DNA of 64,000 nt from Bifidobacterium scaligerum (lineage in GTDB: Bacteria > Actinomycetota > Actinomycetes > Actinomycetales > Bifidobacteriaceae), in NCBI RefSeq assembly GCF_002802865.1, contig NZ_PGLQ01000003.1:229304-293303 (forward strand). Direction: 5' to 3'. The translations under genes were made by a program, and so were the position numbers. Positions within the stretch are counted from its first letter, which is position 1; every line of letters begins with the position of its first letter. This document shows, piece after piece, positions 34,614 to 44,144 of the stretch. The notes below the pieces were generated by a model. That model was given only the letters and a program-made list of their open reading frames with translations, ran no database searches and was not told the DNA's origin.

Positions 34614-36797
34614 TCACTGCCCGCACAGGGCGCTGACCACCATTGTGGCGTAGGCTTCGTCACCCATCCCACTGCCGCGGGTCAAGTGCGTGCCGTCGTC
34701 ATAGAAATACTCGCTATGGCCTTCGCTGGTCCCGTACCAGTCGATGACACCAACGTTCTTGTGCTCAGCCGCCACTGAACGCAAGTTCTGATTCACCCAG
34801 TCCTGACTGATCGCCGGATCTCGAACCGTGACGAAGTATATGGGCTTGCCGTCAACCGCCTTTACCGCGTCCTCGAACGCTTCGGGGGTACTGATACTCG
34901 CGTTGTTCGCCCCCAGCGCCGCGATCACCACGCTTTTATCGTCGCCGTCCGCCACATGCTGTTGGTAGAGGGCCGGGAAATCAGTGAGCGGGCGGCCGAT
35001 CTTATTGTCCTCAACGGCGTTGGGCAAAGTGACGTTCAGCACACCCGTGGCACCCATCGCCACCGAATCAGTGATCAGCAACGGATCGGCGCTGCACACG
35101 CCGGTGGAGGCATCGTACGTCCAGTCGGACGTATCGAGATTATCCGGGACTTTCTCCGCCACCGGAACCAGCTTGGTCGCATTCTTATACTGCTTGTGAT
35201 CGGCCGAATCGCTCGACTGTTTCGATTGGTCGCCGGACTTGGACTTGGACTTGACCGCGCTGGACCGCGCCACTGCCGGACGCAACTGAGCGGAGCGCGC
35301 CTGGGCGATTCCGTTCCAGTCAAGCGGCAGCAGACACAGCAGTACAATCACCACGATAACGCGACGGCAAATGACGCGAGCCTTCTCGATGCCGGCGGAC
35401 CGTCCCGTCCTGAATTGCAATATGTCGGCCAAGCGACGCCATTCCAGCACAGACTTCGCGGATGCCGCAGCCGTCTCACCCGTCGCCGGCTTGCTTGCTC
35501 TGGCGATCGCGCGCGGCGCATGCTCGACCAACCGATACAACGCTTCAGCGGCGAGCCACAACACCAACGCCTGCACGATCCATTCCCACCAAGCCAGACG
35601 CGTGGTTCTCGTCGCCGGATTCATCACCTCCAGCAACGGGTAGTGCACCAGATACAACGAAAACGATCGCGAACCGAGATATCGCAACGGACGCACCGCG
35701 AGTACACGGCCGATGACGCTGCCGGGCGCAATCGCCACCGCAAGCAACACAGCGGTCAGCAGCGCGGTAACCAGATAGCCGCCACGGTACAGGAACACCA
35801 TATTCGAGCGTACGGCGAGGAAACCTATAACCAGCAACGCCAAAGCCACGCCGCCGAATACATTGCTGTTCAGCAGACGGTGCCAATCGTTCCTACCCTG
35901 TGCATCAGTGCCATCGCCACGATCGGCGTCACGGTATCGATACGCGAGACCATTGGGCAACACCACCGCCAGCAGGGCGCCGGTCAACAGTTCCGCGGCG
36001 CGCGTATCCAAACCATAGTAAACGCGGCTGCCGGTGGCGTTCGGGTCAAACAGCACCGCCATCAGCACGGTGGAGGCCACGATCAGTACGGCGATAACCG
36101 CAGCACGCAGTTTCCGCGACGCGCAACTGCGGCATAGCGCGAGCAGCAGAATTGGCCACAGTACGGAGAACTGCATCAGCAGGCCGAGGAACCACAGATG
36201 GGTGAGCGGCGAAGGCAGACCGGCGGCGGCGAAATAGGAGACATGCCTGAAGATATAGGCCCAGTTGCTTACGAAGAACAGCGATGGCAACACATCGGAC
36301 TGCGCCTTGGGCAGCAGGCTCGGCGCGACCAGAAGACAGCCCACTGCGGTAAACGCGATAATCACTACGACCGGCGGCAGGAGCCGTCGCACGCGTTTGA
36401 GCAGGTATGCGCCGTACGAGATGGTGCCGGTACGCGCGAATTGTGCGATAAGGCTTCGGGTCATCAGAAAACCGCTGATGACGAAGAACACGGTGACGCC
36501 CAAGAAACCGCCCTGCAACAGTGAAGGACGGGTATGGTAGGCGACGACGCCGATGATGGCGAGGGCGCGCAGGCCGTCGATGGCCGCGATATGGCGACGG
36601 CCGTTTGGCTTCTTCGTGGGTGTCTTGGGAGTATTTCGGGTATTGGGTGTACTGGGCGTATTGGGTGTACTGGGTGTACTGGGCGTTTGAGGGATGCCGG
36701 GGGCATCGGCTGCTGGGGCGACGTTGACCCGGCTCTGCCGATAGGGGCTGGATGACGCAATGCGTCCGGCATGCTGTTCACTGCTGGGAAATGCCAT
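34614..36797 (-). CDS. Membrane O-acyltransferase with C-terminal SGNH domain
   Basis: The 727-residue protein belongs to the OafA/YrhL type. After a cytoplasmic N-terminus with a Thr-Pro repeat (TPSTPSTPNTPSTPNT, encoded by a 9-base minisatellite near 36640-36690), it has the acyltransferase-3 domain: HIAAIDGLRALAIIGVVAYH with the conserved Arg and His, GGFLGVTVFFVISGF, and about ten membrane helices. Then comes an extracellular linker and an SGNH-hydrolase-like domain with DSVAMG, GANNASIS and DGTHLT (Asp and His near the end). Such proteins move acyl groups across the membrane onto cell-wall polymers or exopolysaccharide. The start is uncertain: the ATG at 36797 has no good ribosome binding site, and a TTG lies 30 bases upstream. 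It follows gtrA-like gene at once and is probably co-transcribed. Confidence 0.88.
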   Translation of the reverse strand: MAFPSSEQHAGRIASSSPYRQSRVNVAPAADAPGIPQTPSTPSTPNTPSTPNTRNTPKTPTKKPNGRRHIAAIDGLRALAIIGVVAYHTRPSLLQGGFLGVTVFFVISGFLMTRSLIAQFARTGTISYGAYLLKRVRRLLPPVVVIIAFTAVGCLLVAPSLLPKAQSDVLPSLFFVSNWAYIFRHVSYFAAAGLPSPLTHLWFLGLLMQFSVLWPILLLALCRSCASRKLRAAVIAVLIVASTVLMAVLFDPNATGSRVYYGLDTRAAELLTGALLAVVLPNGLAYRYRDADRGDGTDAQGRNDWHRLLNSNVFGGVALALLVIGFLAVRSNMVFLYRGGYLVTALLTAVLLAVAIAPGSVIGRVLAVRPLRYLGSRSFSLYLVHYPLLEVMNPATRTTRLAWWEWIVQALVLWLAAEALYRLVEHAPRAIARASKPATGETAAASAKSVLEWRRLADILQFRTGRSAGIEKARVICRRVIVVIVLLCLLPLDWNGIAQARSAQLRPAVARSSAVKSKSKSGDQSKQSSDSADHKQYKNATKLVPVAEKVPDNLDTSDWTYDASTGVCSADPLLITDSVAMGATGVLNVTLPNAVEDNKIGRPLTDFPALYQQHVADGDDKSVVIAALGANNASISTPEAFEDAVKAVDGKPIYFVTVRDPAISQDWVNQNLRSVAAEHKNVGVIDWYGTSEGHSEYFYDDGTHLTRGSGMGDEAYATMVVSALCGQ

Positions 36798-36831
36798 AGC
36801 TCGTATGGTATTTCCTAGTGTTAACAAGCTC

Positions 36832-37392
36832 CTACTTCGGCCAGCCCTTAGGCGTGTGCTCCAAGGACCAGACGCCGAGCTTGTGGGAGAAGCTGCGCTG
36901 CCACTTGGCTTCCAGCTCCTCGGCGGTCAGACGGTTCTCGACGGACTTCAGACGGTTCATCGCATTGGTATGCGTATCGTCCAGCAGCCATTTGCGGATC
37001 AGGAAGTTCCACACCATCACCACTGCGGTGGCCACCAACTTGCCGATATTCGTGCGCAGCAGATACTCGGCATGCTGCGAGACGAAGGCATCACGGTTCA
37101 TGCCATAGGTGGAGATCCAGATGATCGCATCATTCATGAACAGACCAACGATGGCACCCGCCACGAAAATCAGCATCTCCATCCAACGGGCCATATCGGG
37201 TCGATGCTTGAAAACGAACTTCATACTCGCCAGATAGTTGAAAATCAGCGAAATGATGAAGGAGATGGTGGCGGCCAGCACATTGTGCATGTGGAATACG
37301 CCGACCAAGAGGTTCAGAATGCCCCAGTCGATGATAAAAGCGATAACGCCTACGATGCCGAATTTCATCAGCTGTTCAATCAGTTTTCTCAC
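36832..37392 (-). CDS. GtrA family membrane protein
   Basis: The 186-residue protein starts at GTG (RKLIEQLMKFGIVG follows, the usual opening of the family). It has four predicted membrane helices, with FNYLASMKFVFKHR between helices 2 and 3 and FLIRKWLLDD after helix 4; both are family marks. The C-terminal 45 residues are soluble and charged. GtrA-type proteins are thought to help move lipid-linked sugars across the membrane for glycosylation of surface polymers. The stop lies 34 bases before the acyltransferase ATG, so the two probably form one unit that modifies a surface glycan. That joint role is inferred. Confidence 0.87.
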   Translation of the reverse strand: MRKLIEQLMKFGIVGVIAFIIDWGILNLLVGVFHMHNVLAATISFIISLIFNYLASMKFVFKHRPDMARWMEMLIFVAGAIVGLFMNDAIIWISTYGMNRDAFVSQHAEYLLRTNIGKLVATAVVMVWNFLIRKWLLDDTHTNAMNRLKSVENRLTAEELEAKWQRSFSHKLGVWSLEHTPKGWPK

Positions 37393-37724
37393 ACAGGGTA
37401 TTCAACACTATCGGCCTGACCGACGCCCTGCGCTGCCGTTGATGCATCGCCGGTCGGGCCGGCCTCTCATGCGCCCCCTGTTGCATCTTGTCATGCTGTT
37501 GCCGCGGCATGCCTAAGTATGTTGCTTTGCACCCGTGCGCGCACGTGCCACTGCTACGTGCCGCTGCTCTTCGGCATCCTGCACGCCTGGCGTGTATTGC
37601 TGTACAGACCTACATATGCCTTAACTCTCCGTTGCTTTTCGGGGAAGCCACCGAAAGCCGCGGCGAGAGACGATAGACTGGAATACGGTAATTGTCGTAT
37701 TTTCTGTAATGCCAAGGAGGCATC
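37393..37724. other. Divergent intergenic region
   Basis: Between the GtrA gene and the tautomerase gene, which point apart. Should contain both promoters. No repeat or small gene of note seen. Confidence 0.45.
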
Positions 37725-38072
37725 ATGCCCGTTATTCACACCCATGTATCCATCGCCACCACCTACGAGCAGCGCGAAGCCCTCAAGTCCGCCTATGGCA
37801 AGGCCATCTCCGCCGTGCCCGGCAAATCCGAGGGCTGGCTGATGTGCCCGTTTGAAGACAATATGCCGATTTATTTCGGCGGCGACGACTCCCGTCCCGC
37901 CGCCTACGTGGAGGTGAATGTGTTCGGCCGTTCCGTGCCGAGCTCCGCATGGGAGCAGCTCACCGAATCCATCATGTCTGCGCTGAGCACCACACTCGGC
38001 ATCCCCGAGGATCGCACGTACATCCGCTACACCGCTACCACCGATTGGGGTTGGAATGGCGGCAATTTCTGA
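37725..38072 (+). CDS. MIF-type tautomerase family protein
   Basis: The 115-residue protein has AAGGAGG four bases before the ATG, one of the best sites in the window. After Met comes Pro, which serves as the catalytic base once Met is removed. The segment YIRYTATTDWGWNGGNF at the end is the C-terminal mark of the macrophage migration inhibitory factor branch, and GKSEGWLMCPFEDN the Lys33 region. Such small trimeric enzymes isomerise phenylpyruvate-like keto-enols; in bacteria the natural substrate is usually unknown. A clean intrinsic terminator follows 42 bases after the stop. Confidence 0.9.
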   Translation: MPVIHTHVSIATTYEQREALKSAYGKAISAVPGKSEGWLMCPFEDNMPIYFGGDDSRPAAYVEVNVFGRSVPSSAWEQLTESIMSALSTTLGIPEDRTYIRYTATTDWGWNGGNF

Positions 38073-38114
38073 TTGCCACCATTCCCTTCGCAGCACGGTT
38101 GCTCGCATCGCCTA

Positions 38115-38140
38115 CGGAAAGCCCACTAGGCTTTCCGTTT
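38115..38140 (+). terminator. Intrinsic terminator of the tautomerase gene
   Basis: Perfect nine-base stem CGGAAAGCC/GGCTTTCCG with a five-base loop followed by TTT. Confidence 0.85.
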
Positions 38141-38226
38141 AACGGCTCAGGGTGGGAGCTTCGAGTCGTCGCTTGGGGCCCCGCGGTTTTGCGGCAGCCG
38201 TAGCCGCTCGGATTTGTCCCGCGGAA

Positions 38227-38256
38227 AGACCGTTCGGGTTTCCGCTCGAACGGTCT
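38227..38256. repeat. Perfect ten-base hairpin
   Basis: AGACCGTTCG (38227-38236) and CGAACGGTCT (38247-38256) around a ten-base loop. No T run; extra CGGTCTGAACGGCCTGAACGG follows as a short direct repeat. Confidence 0.6.
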
Positions 38257-38305
38257 GAACGGCCTGAACGGCTGGCGGCCCCGTTAGTTCGCCTGCAAGT
38301 GCAAG

Positions 38306-38337
38306 AAAAGCCTGTCAGCGTCATGCTGGCAGGCTTT
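38306..38337. terminator. Terminator-like hairpin
   Basis: AAAGCCTGTCAGC pairs with GCTGGCAGGCTTT (one G-T pair) around a five-base loop, ending in CTTTCTG. It could end plus-strand transcription leaking past the first terminator or minus-strand transcription from fhs. Confidence 0.7.
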
Positions 38338-38527
38338 CTGCGTTACAAGGGGCTGATCGCAACTTTTCGAAACATCTATCTGCGTTACAAGGGGCTCCTT
38401 AATGGGGTACCCCGGAGTACAACCGCTGAAATTGCAGCGTTTGTACTCCGGGTTTTCTCATTGAAGCACCCCTCGTAAGCGAGATAGATGTTTCAGAATG
38501 CCGAAATCAACCCCTTGTAACCGAGTT
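38338..38527. repeat. Fold-back element: about 60-base imperfect inverted repeat around an inner hairpin
   Basis: The left arm (about 38338-38405) and right arm (about 38458-38527) pair imperfectly; both contain GTTACAAGGGG and AAACATCTATCT in matching order. Between them CCCGGAGTACAA and TTGTACTCCGGG form an inner stem (38411-38452) that runs into GTTTTCTC. The whole 190 bases fold on themselves. It looks like a miniature inverted-repeat element or an unusually large terminator. Confidence 0.7.
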
Positions 38528-38546
38528 ACCCCACTTTTCGACAGAA

Positions 38547-40064
38547 TCAGACGATCTTCGGCATCGGGGTGGTCAGGCTGGTGGTCAAGTTGACATGAGC
38601 CAGGCCAGCGCCGGCATGCACTTCGACCTTCTTCAAGGTCACGGTGCGCTCCTCTTCAGGGGCACGATCGTTGTCGGTCATCGTAGCCGGGGACTTGACC
38701 GCCACCAGCGCCAGATCATCCAGCGAGATGCCGGCGGACTGGCACAGCTTGTTGGCCTCAGCCAATGAATCCAAGAAGCCGTCCTTGAGCAGCACGCGCT
38801 CGGCCGGCACGCCGTAGGCATGCTCGGCAACCCACTTCACGTTCTCGATCAGCGGCATGCCCTTGTGGCTGTGCTGCGCCGGAGGCATGGAGCCGTTGAC
38901 CAGCACGTCCACGAAAGCATCGATCTGGTCGGCAAGGCCGTCGCCGCCATCGCGGTACAGGTTGCCGATGATCGGGTCACGGAACTCCAGCTTGGCTGCG
39001 GTTTCGCGCAGCTCAGGAATCTGATCGTCCTCGCCGTCCCACAGGTTGATAAGCGGGAAGGCCGGGATGTCCAGCTTCTCCAAGCGGTCCACATGGAACG
39101 GGTAGCGCCAAGCCAGATCCGCGTCATCGCGCCACGTGGAGGCGCGGGTCACCACGATGGCGGCGGACGGCCACTGTGCGCCGTACTCGCGGCAGGCGAT
39201 ATCCAGCCACTTCTGGGCACCGGCGTCGGTGCCGTAACCGGCCTCGACGATCACCACATCGTGCAGGGCGCATGCCATTTCCACGGCGATCAGAGTCGGG
39301 ATGCCGATGGACACATTGGCGAACGGACCGCCATGCACGTACACCGGGGAGCCGTTCACGGTTTCAGTCAGGGCCGGCTTGACGGCATCGGCCAGAATGC
39401 CGGTGATGCGCCACAGGTCCACGAACTCGCCGAAGGTCACGGCCTTGCCGTCCTTGGTGCCGGCGATCATCTTGGAGACGCGCTCGGCGATCTCATCCAT
39501 GGAGCGGGAGAGCACCACGATCTGCATGAGCTCGCAGGTCGGGGTGAGCACCATTTTCTCCGCCACATTGCCCTTGCCGTAATCCACGGCGATGGAACGC
39601 AGGGAACGGCTCGGCACCTCGGAGACGCGCGGCACGAGGATCTCGTCCAGCTTGCCTTCGTCCACAGCCTTCTCCGCGAAGGAAACGAGCAGGTTCTGAG
39701 CGGCTTCAATGGAGCCCATCTCGCCACACAGACCCCAGTCGATGAGCTCCGGGTGGGTCAGGGACGCCTTGCCGCCACCGGAGGCACCGCCCTTGGAACC
39801 GGCTGCGGTGATGCCCATGCTCGGCTGACGCAGCACGGCGGTGGCATCGATGCCACGCTTGTTCAGCGCATCGATCAGCGCGATGGTGGTGGTGGTCTTG
39901 CCTTCACCGCGGGACGCCTTGAGCGGCGTATCGGCGGTGACCAGCACAACCTTGCCATGCTTGCGCGGGGCGTCCGGGTTTTCGGCCAGATACTTCATGT
40001 AGCCAAAGGCGTCGATCTTCTTGACCAGACCGTACTGGCTGGTGAAGTCTTCGATAGTGGTCAT
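38547..40064 (-). CDS. fhs: Formate-tetrahydrofolate ligase
   Basis: The 505-residue enzyme makes 10-formyl-tetrahydrofolate from formate, ATP and tetrahydrofolate, feeding purine and fMet synthesis. The nucleotide loop is TPLKASRGEGKTTTT at about residues 46-60, longer than the TPAGEGKTT of most members, and ITAAGSKGGASGGGKA and GPFANVSIG are present. It is about 50 residues shorter than the clostridial enzymes, as in other short bifidobacterial-type forms. GAAAGG precedes the ATG. It lies 30 bases after pepD on the same strand, so both are probably in one transcript. Bifidobacteria make formate from pyruvate, so the enzyme can use it as one-carbon source; this is inference from known metabolism. 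Confidence 0.95.
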   Translation of the reverse strand: MTTIEDFTSQYGLVKKIDAFGYMKYLAENPDAPRKHGKVVLVTADTPLKASRGEGKTTTTIALIDALNKRGIDATAVLRQPSMGITAAGSKGGASGGGKASLTHPELIDWGLCGEMGSIEAAQNLLVSFAEKAVDEGKLDEILVPRVSEVPSRSLRSIAVDYGKGNVAEKMVLTPTCELMQIVVLSRSMDEIAERVSKMIAGTKDGKAVTFGEFVDLWRITGILADAVKPALTETVNGSPVYVHGGPFANVSIGIPTLIAVEMACALHDVVIVEAGYGTDAGAQKWLDIACREYGAQWPSAAIVVTRASTWRDDADLAWRYPFHVDRLEKLDIPAFPLINLWDGEDDQIPELRETAAKLEFRDPIIGNLYRDGGDGLADQIDAFVDVLVNGSMPPAQHSHKGMPLIENVKWVAEHAYGVPAERVLLKDGFLDSLAEANKLCQSAGISLDDLALVAVKSPATMTDNDRAPEEERTVTLKKVEVHAGAGLAHVNLTTSLTTPMPKIV

Positions 40065-40094
40065 TTCAGGCCTTTCTATTCGGATCCGTTCGGA

Positions 40095-41696
40095 TTAAAA
40101 ATCGGACATGTGGAAGCCGTTCTTCATCTCCATGCTGCGAGTGTAGAGCACGGAGTCAAGCAGCTTCTCGGTTTCTTCCTTGAGCTGGTCGGCCATGGTC
40201 TGGTTGGCGGCAGCGAGAATCGAGCGGACTTCGTCATTGCGCACAGCGGCGATGATCTCGTCCGGAGTCATCGGCTGCACGTCGCCATCGGCGTTGTCTG
40301 CCTCGAATTCGGCTTCGGCGGCCGATTCGGCTGCGGCCTCGGCTGAGGTCAGTCCCAGACGGGCCACCTGCTCGTCGGTGGCGGCCACCAGACGATGGCC
40401 CATCGCACCGGTCTTCTCCTGGTAACGTTCCACGGCATTGGAGGTGGAGCGGAACGCGCCGTCGCACAGAGCGGCGATGATGCGGTTGGCCCAGTAGAAG
40501 TTCTCGGAGGTCACGCGCGTGGTGGTGTCTTCAAGGTAGGCGGGCGTGGTGTTCACGTTCGGGAAGAACGGCACCAGCGTGTTGAACGGGTTGGAACCGT
40601 ATGCCATCCACTGAATCGCGCGAGAGGCCTGCGGGCGGTACGGGCGAATCTGCATCACGGCGAGCTGGCTCTGACGGTTGATGCCGATCGGACGGTACAT
40701 GTGACGGGTGCGCTCGTCGCCGAGCTGCCCGTACGGATCGTACGGCGTGCCCTGATAGTGGGAGCTCAGTACATACTTGATGTCCTCGATGGTCACCTTG
40801 CGCTCAGGCTGACGAGCCCACGGAATGTCGTTGGATTCCGGCTTGTGATCGGCGTCCGGACCATCCCAGACTTCGTCGTACGGGTTGAGGAAACGCTGCA
40901 TGGACCATGCGCGCGGGGTGTTGTACACGTGGTCGGAATCGGAGTGGGAGCCGAAGGCGTCGCGTGGGTTGAACGGCGTGGTCGATTCCACAGAAAGATC
41001 GAGATGGTTGGCTTCGATGAACTCGGCCAGATCGGCGGAGCACATGTGATCTTCCTGATCGCCCAGCGCGTCGGTCAGGTCGAACTCGTCGATGCCGAGC
41101 TGGTTCGGCATGGTCACGTACGCCTCGTCCGGCACACGCTTGGCGATCCAGTGGTGACCGCCCACGGTTTCCAGCCACCAGATCTCATCCGCGTCGGAGA
41201 AGGCGACGCCGTTCATCTCATAGGTGCCGTATTCCTCCAGCAGCGCGCCGAGACGCTGCACGCCTTCGCGCGCGGTCTTCACGTACGGCAGCACGATGGT
41301 CAGGAAGTCTTCCTCACCGATGCCGCCGGCCACTTCGGGCTCGTCGCCCTTGGCCGGGGTGTATTCCACGAACGGATCGGCACCGAGCACACGCTCGTTG
41401 GTGGTCAGGGTTTCGGTGGCGCTCATGGCCACGTTCGCCTCGTTCACGCCGGCTTCGCCCCAAATGCCTTCCTTGAGATCGGCGTTCGGCACTGCGGTGT
41501 ACTGCAGCGGATTGTCCGGCAATTGAATGGTGACGTGGGAGATTACCGACTTGTATTCGCGCGGCTGCTCCTCAGGCTTCACGACGATGAAACGCTTCGG
41601 ATTGAACTCGCCGTTCGCGGAATCCTCGTTGCGGGCGATGATGGTGGAGCCGTCATAGCTCGCGTCCTTGCCTACCAGAATGGTGGTGCAGGCCAT
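40095..41696 (-). CDS. pepD: C69 family dipeptidase (PepD type)
   Basis: The 533-residue protein begins [18 protein letters not shown] after Met. Cys3 is the expected N-terminal nucleophile of this Ntn-hydrolase family once the leading residues are removed, and ARNEDS a few residues on is the second mark. [18 protein letters not shown] and [11 protein letters not shown] complete the active-site framework. The enzyme cuts dipeptides in the cytoplasm, releasing amino acids from imported peptides. I place the start at the ATG at 41696; an ATG four codons upstream is closer to GAAAGGA but leaves only one base of spacing. The last 60 residues are acidic and Ala-rich. fhs follows 30 bases later. 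Confidence 0.92.
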   Translation of the reverse strand: MACTTILVGKDASYDGSTIIARNEDSANGEFNPKRFIVVKPEEQPREYKSVISHVTIQLPDNPLQYTAVPNADLKEGIWGEAGVNEANVAMSATETLTTNERVLGADPFVEYTPAKGDEPEVAGGIGEEDFLTIVLPYVKTAREGVQRLGALLEEYGTYEMNGVAFSDADEIWWLETVGGHHWIAKRVPDEAYVTMPNQLGIDEFDLTDALGDQEDHMCSADLAEFIEANHLDLSVESTTPFNPRDAFGSHSDSDHVYNTPRAWSMQRFLNPYDEVWDGPDADHKPESNDIPWARQPERKVTIEDIKYVLSSHYQGTPYDPYGQLGDERTRHMYRPIGINRQSQLAVMQIRPYRPQASRAIQWMAYGSNPFNTLVPFFPNVNTTPAYLEDTTTRVTSENFYWANRIIAALCDGAFRSTSNAVERYQEKTGAMGHRLVAATDEQVARLGLTSAEAAAESAAEAEFEADNADGDVQPMTPDEIIAAVRNDEVRSILAAANQTMADQLKEETEKLLDSVLYTRSMEMKNGFHMSDF

Positions 41697-41837
41697 AGTT
41701 AGGTGCATGTCCTTTCTTGTCTGTTAAGCGCTCGTGGCACTCAAAAATCTATTCAGCATCCGGCGGGATACCCACACGGGGAATGGCCCGGGATGCCCGC
41801 ACGGCGGAATGCCCGGGATATCCGTAAACGCCGGGGC

Positions 41838-42392
41838 TCACGCCTTGCCGGTGACGAACATGCCACCCTGATCCGGGTTTTCGCCGCATTCACGCAGCTT
41901 GTGCAGCAGTTCGTTCATCCAGAATCCCTGATTGAGCCCAGGCAACGGCTCGCGAGTGGCCCAGACATGCAGGTAATAGTCATGATCCTTGTCCGGCGGC
42001 TGCGGGCCGTTGTATCGCATGATCACAGCCGGGTCGTTGTCGCGCCCTACGAACTTGGAGGCTGAAGAGTTGCGGCCCTGCACAGCTTCAGGAATCATGG
42101 CCGGCATCTGACGGGAGAAGTCCGGCGGAATGGCGAGCGCATGCGAGTCATTGAAATCGAACATCAGTGCGTCGATGGGCAGGTTCGCCACGGTCCAGTG
42201 AATCCATTCGAAACCGCACACCGGAATGGAATCGGGATCAGTGAACGTCCAGTGCAGATAGCGGGCTTCCGGATTCACCTCGTCCACATAGAACGGGAAG
42301 GAGATGACCGGAACGCCGCCCGCCCGATATTCGGGCGCGGCCGCCTTGGCGAAATCGTCAGGCACCACCGTGAAATCAGCGGAAATCTTCAT
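41838..42392 (-). CDS. YbhB/YbcL-type phosphatidylethanolamine-binding protein homologue
   Basis: The 184-residue protein starts at an ATG followed by KISADFTVVPDDF, with GGAG close upstream. It carries the PEBP hallmarks: YLHWTFTDPDS with the ligand-pocket Asp-Pro, FEWIHWTVANLP around residue 67, and YNGPQPPDKDHDYYLHVWA near residue 135. Members bind small anionic ligands in a surface pocket; in bacteria their role is unclear. No signal peptide, so it is cytoplasmic. Its start is 200 bases from the divergent HPr gene, so the two could share a regulatory region. Confidence 0.9.
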   Translation of the reverse strand: MKISADFTVVPDDFAKAAAPEYRAGGVPVISFPFYVDEVNPEARYLHWTFTDPDSIPVCGFEWIHWTVANLPIDALMFDFNDSHALAIPPDFSRQMPAMIPEAVQGRNSSASKFVGRDNDPAVIMRYNGPQPPDKDHDYYLHVWATREPLPGLNQGFWMNELLHKLRECGENPDQGGMFVTGKA

Positions 42393-42592
42393 ACGCTCCA
42401 GTGTATCGCGGCCCCTGTTACCGCCGAGGTCGCCGAATCCATGATTTCCGCGCCAACGACCTTCCATTGGCAGGAATTGGCAAGAGCACCGGCTTGGGCA
42501 CTATACTCGTCGCCAAACAGGCGCGTATTGCCGCTGACGAACCTATCAGCGGCAATGAGCAGCCATACGCCGGCACTCAAGGGAGCGTTCTC

Positions 42593-42859
42593 ATGACGAC
42601 AATCACCCGTACGGTCACGATCCGCAATCCCCTTGGCATCCATGCTCGTCCGGCAGCCCGGCTTGTGCAAGCGGCACAAGCCTCTGGCTGCACCGTCACG
42701 ATTGCCTTACCGGGAGCCGCACCGGTATCCGCCGAATCCATACTGTCAATCATGGGCTTAGGCCTTGCTCAAGGCGATGTCGTGACGATCACCGCAACAG
42801 GCGACGATGCCGAATCAGCGGCCGAGTCTCTGGCGGCAATACTGCACGCCGATGCATAA
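42593..42859 (+). CDS. ptsH: HPr phosphocarrier protein
   Basis: The 88-residue protein has AAGGGAG seven bases before its ATG. GIHARPAARL at residues 14-23 contains the active-site His, which takes phosphate from Enzyme I and passes it to sugar-specific EIIA proteins. SAESILSIMGLGL near residue 45 is the site where Gram-positive HPr is regulated by serine phosphorylation, and the Ser is kept. No Enzyme I gene (ptsI) or permease gene lies beside it in this window, so this HPr is encoded away from its partners. Length and fold are normal. Confidence 0.94.
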   Translation: MTTITRTVTIRNPLGIHARPAARLVQAAQASGCTVTIALPGAAPVSAESILSIMGLGLAQGDVVTITATGDDAESAAESLAAILHADA

Positions 42860-42992
42860 ACTCAACACCTTCCGCCCAGGAAACGTATGGCTGTGCCCTG
42901 TGCGCCCTATGTGAAACGTCTTATGCGAAACGTCCTATGCGAACGGCTTGAGTGTGAACGGCTTGCATCTGCAGTCCATCGGCTAGTTCGAT

Positions 42993-44144
42993 TCACGGAA
43001 TCAGCGCGCAGAACAAAGCCTCGAACGTAAGCAGCGGATTGCCGTTGCCCGCCAGACGCTTGCGAGCGCGCGCCACTTCATCCAAGCGTGCCACCGCACC
43101 GGCACGGTCCAGCCGTACGGACAGCTCAGTGATGGCCGTACGATTCTCAAGGTTGATGAGCCCGACCGAGTCTTCGGCATTGTTCTGAAGCACGGCAACA
43201 TCACGGTAGATGGAGGCCACCGAGTTCAGCGCACGGTCGAGTACGTCACGGGTGCGGCGGGTGGCGAATCGCTTGACGTCGTCCTTCTTGGCCACCTGAT
43301 TGAACGCGCCGCGCAGTTTCGGCGGAATCCGCTCCCCTTCTTGAAGACCGTTGATTCGGCGGAACTCCGCTTCCTGCTTGGCGGACCACTCGTTGGCATC
43401 CGTCTCGGCCTGTCCCTTGGCATTATCGATCAGGTTGCCGGCCAGAAGCACCGCGTCCGAGGCACGAGCAAGATTGAGCACGCCAACCACAAGCTCGTCG
43501 CGGTCGGACATCACGCGCTCGTTCGTGGCGTACAGACGCGCGATACCGATATGCCCCTCCGAGAGACGGGCCGCGCGCTGGGCGATCTTCAACTCGACGC
43601 CAGTGTTCGCTGTAAGGAATTCGGCCACAGCGGTCGGAGATGGCACAGCGAGGTTCACCACGCGGCATCGCGAGCGAATGGTGGGGAGCACGTCCTGCGC
43701 GCTGGGAGCGCATAGCAGCCAGATGCAGCGTTCGGCCGGCTCCTCGATCTCTTTCAGCAGCACATTGGTGGTGCGCTCCAGCATGCGGTCCACATCTTCA
43801 ATAATGATGATGCGCCACGGAGCGGTGGACGGCATTTGCTCGGAAGTCGTGATGATGTCACGCACCTGGTCGATGCCGATGGTCACCTTATTGGTGGCCA
43901 GGACTGTGACATCCGGATGCGTGCCGGCGAGCACCTGCTGCGTGATGCGCGTAGGCTCGTCGCTCATGCCATGGTCCGGGCTTTCGAGGGCGGCCGCGAA
44001 AGCGCGGGCCATATTGGAACGGCCGGAGCCGGGAGGGCCGCAGATCAGCCATGATTGCGTAAGCTGGCTGGGGTCGCCTTGCGCGATGCGGCTCAGCATA
44101 TCCACGATGGGCTTCTGCCCCACCAGCGAATCCCACACGCTCAT
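42993..44144 (-). CDS. holB: DNA polymerase III delta-prime subunit
   Basis: The 383-residue protein is a clamp-loader subunit that opens the sliding clamp at primer ends. Its N-terminal AAA+ module has GPPGSGRSN at residues 36-44, a Walker A loop with Arg in place of Lys, and IIIEDVDRM as Walker [13 protein letters not shown] is the SRC motif, and [10 protein letters not shown] precedes it. Replacement of the Walker Lys fits a subunit that does not itself hydrolyse ATP. The ATG overlaps the tmk stop codon by four bases, so the two genes are translationally coupled, an arrangement common in actinobacteria. The C-terminal part is helical and less conserved. Confidence 0.92.
   Translation of the reverse strand: MSVWDSLVGQKPIVDMLSRIAQGDPSQLTQSWLICGPPGSGRSNMARAFAAALESPDHGMSDEPTRITQQVLAGTHPDVTVLATNKVTIGIDQVRDIITTSEQMPSTAPWRIIIIEDVDRMLERTTNVLLKEIEEPAERCIWLLCAPSAQDVLPTIRSRCRVVNLAVPSPTAVAEFLTANTGVELKIAQRAARLSEGHIGIARLYATNERVMSDRDELVVGVLNLARASDAVLLAGNLIDNAKGQAETDANEWSAKQEAEFRRINGLQEGERIPPKLRGAFNQVAKKDDVKRFATRRTRDVLDRALNSVASIYRDVAVLQNNAEDSVGLINLENRTAITELSVRLDRAGAVARLDEVARARKRLAGNGNPLLTFEALFCALIP

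Larger units (their letters stand above)
38073..38546. other. Hairpin-dense spacer between tautomerase and fhs genes
   Basis: Holds no gene but four separate hairpin elements: a terminator (38115-38140), a ten-base hairpin (38227-38256), a second terminator-like hairpin (38306-38337) and a fold-back element (38338-38527). Confidence 0.75.
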
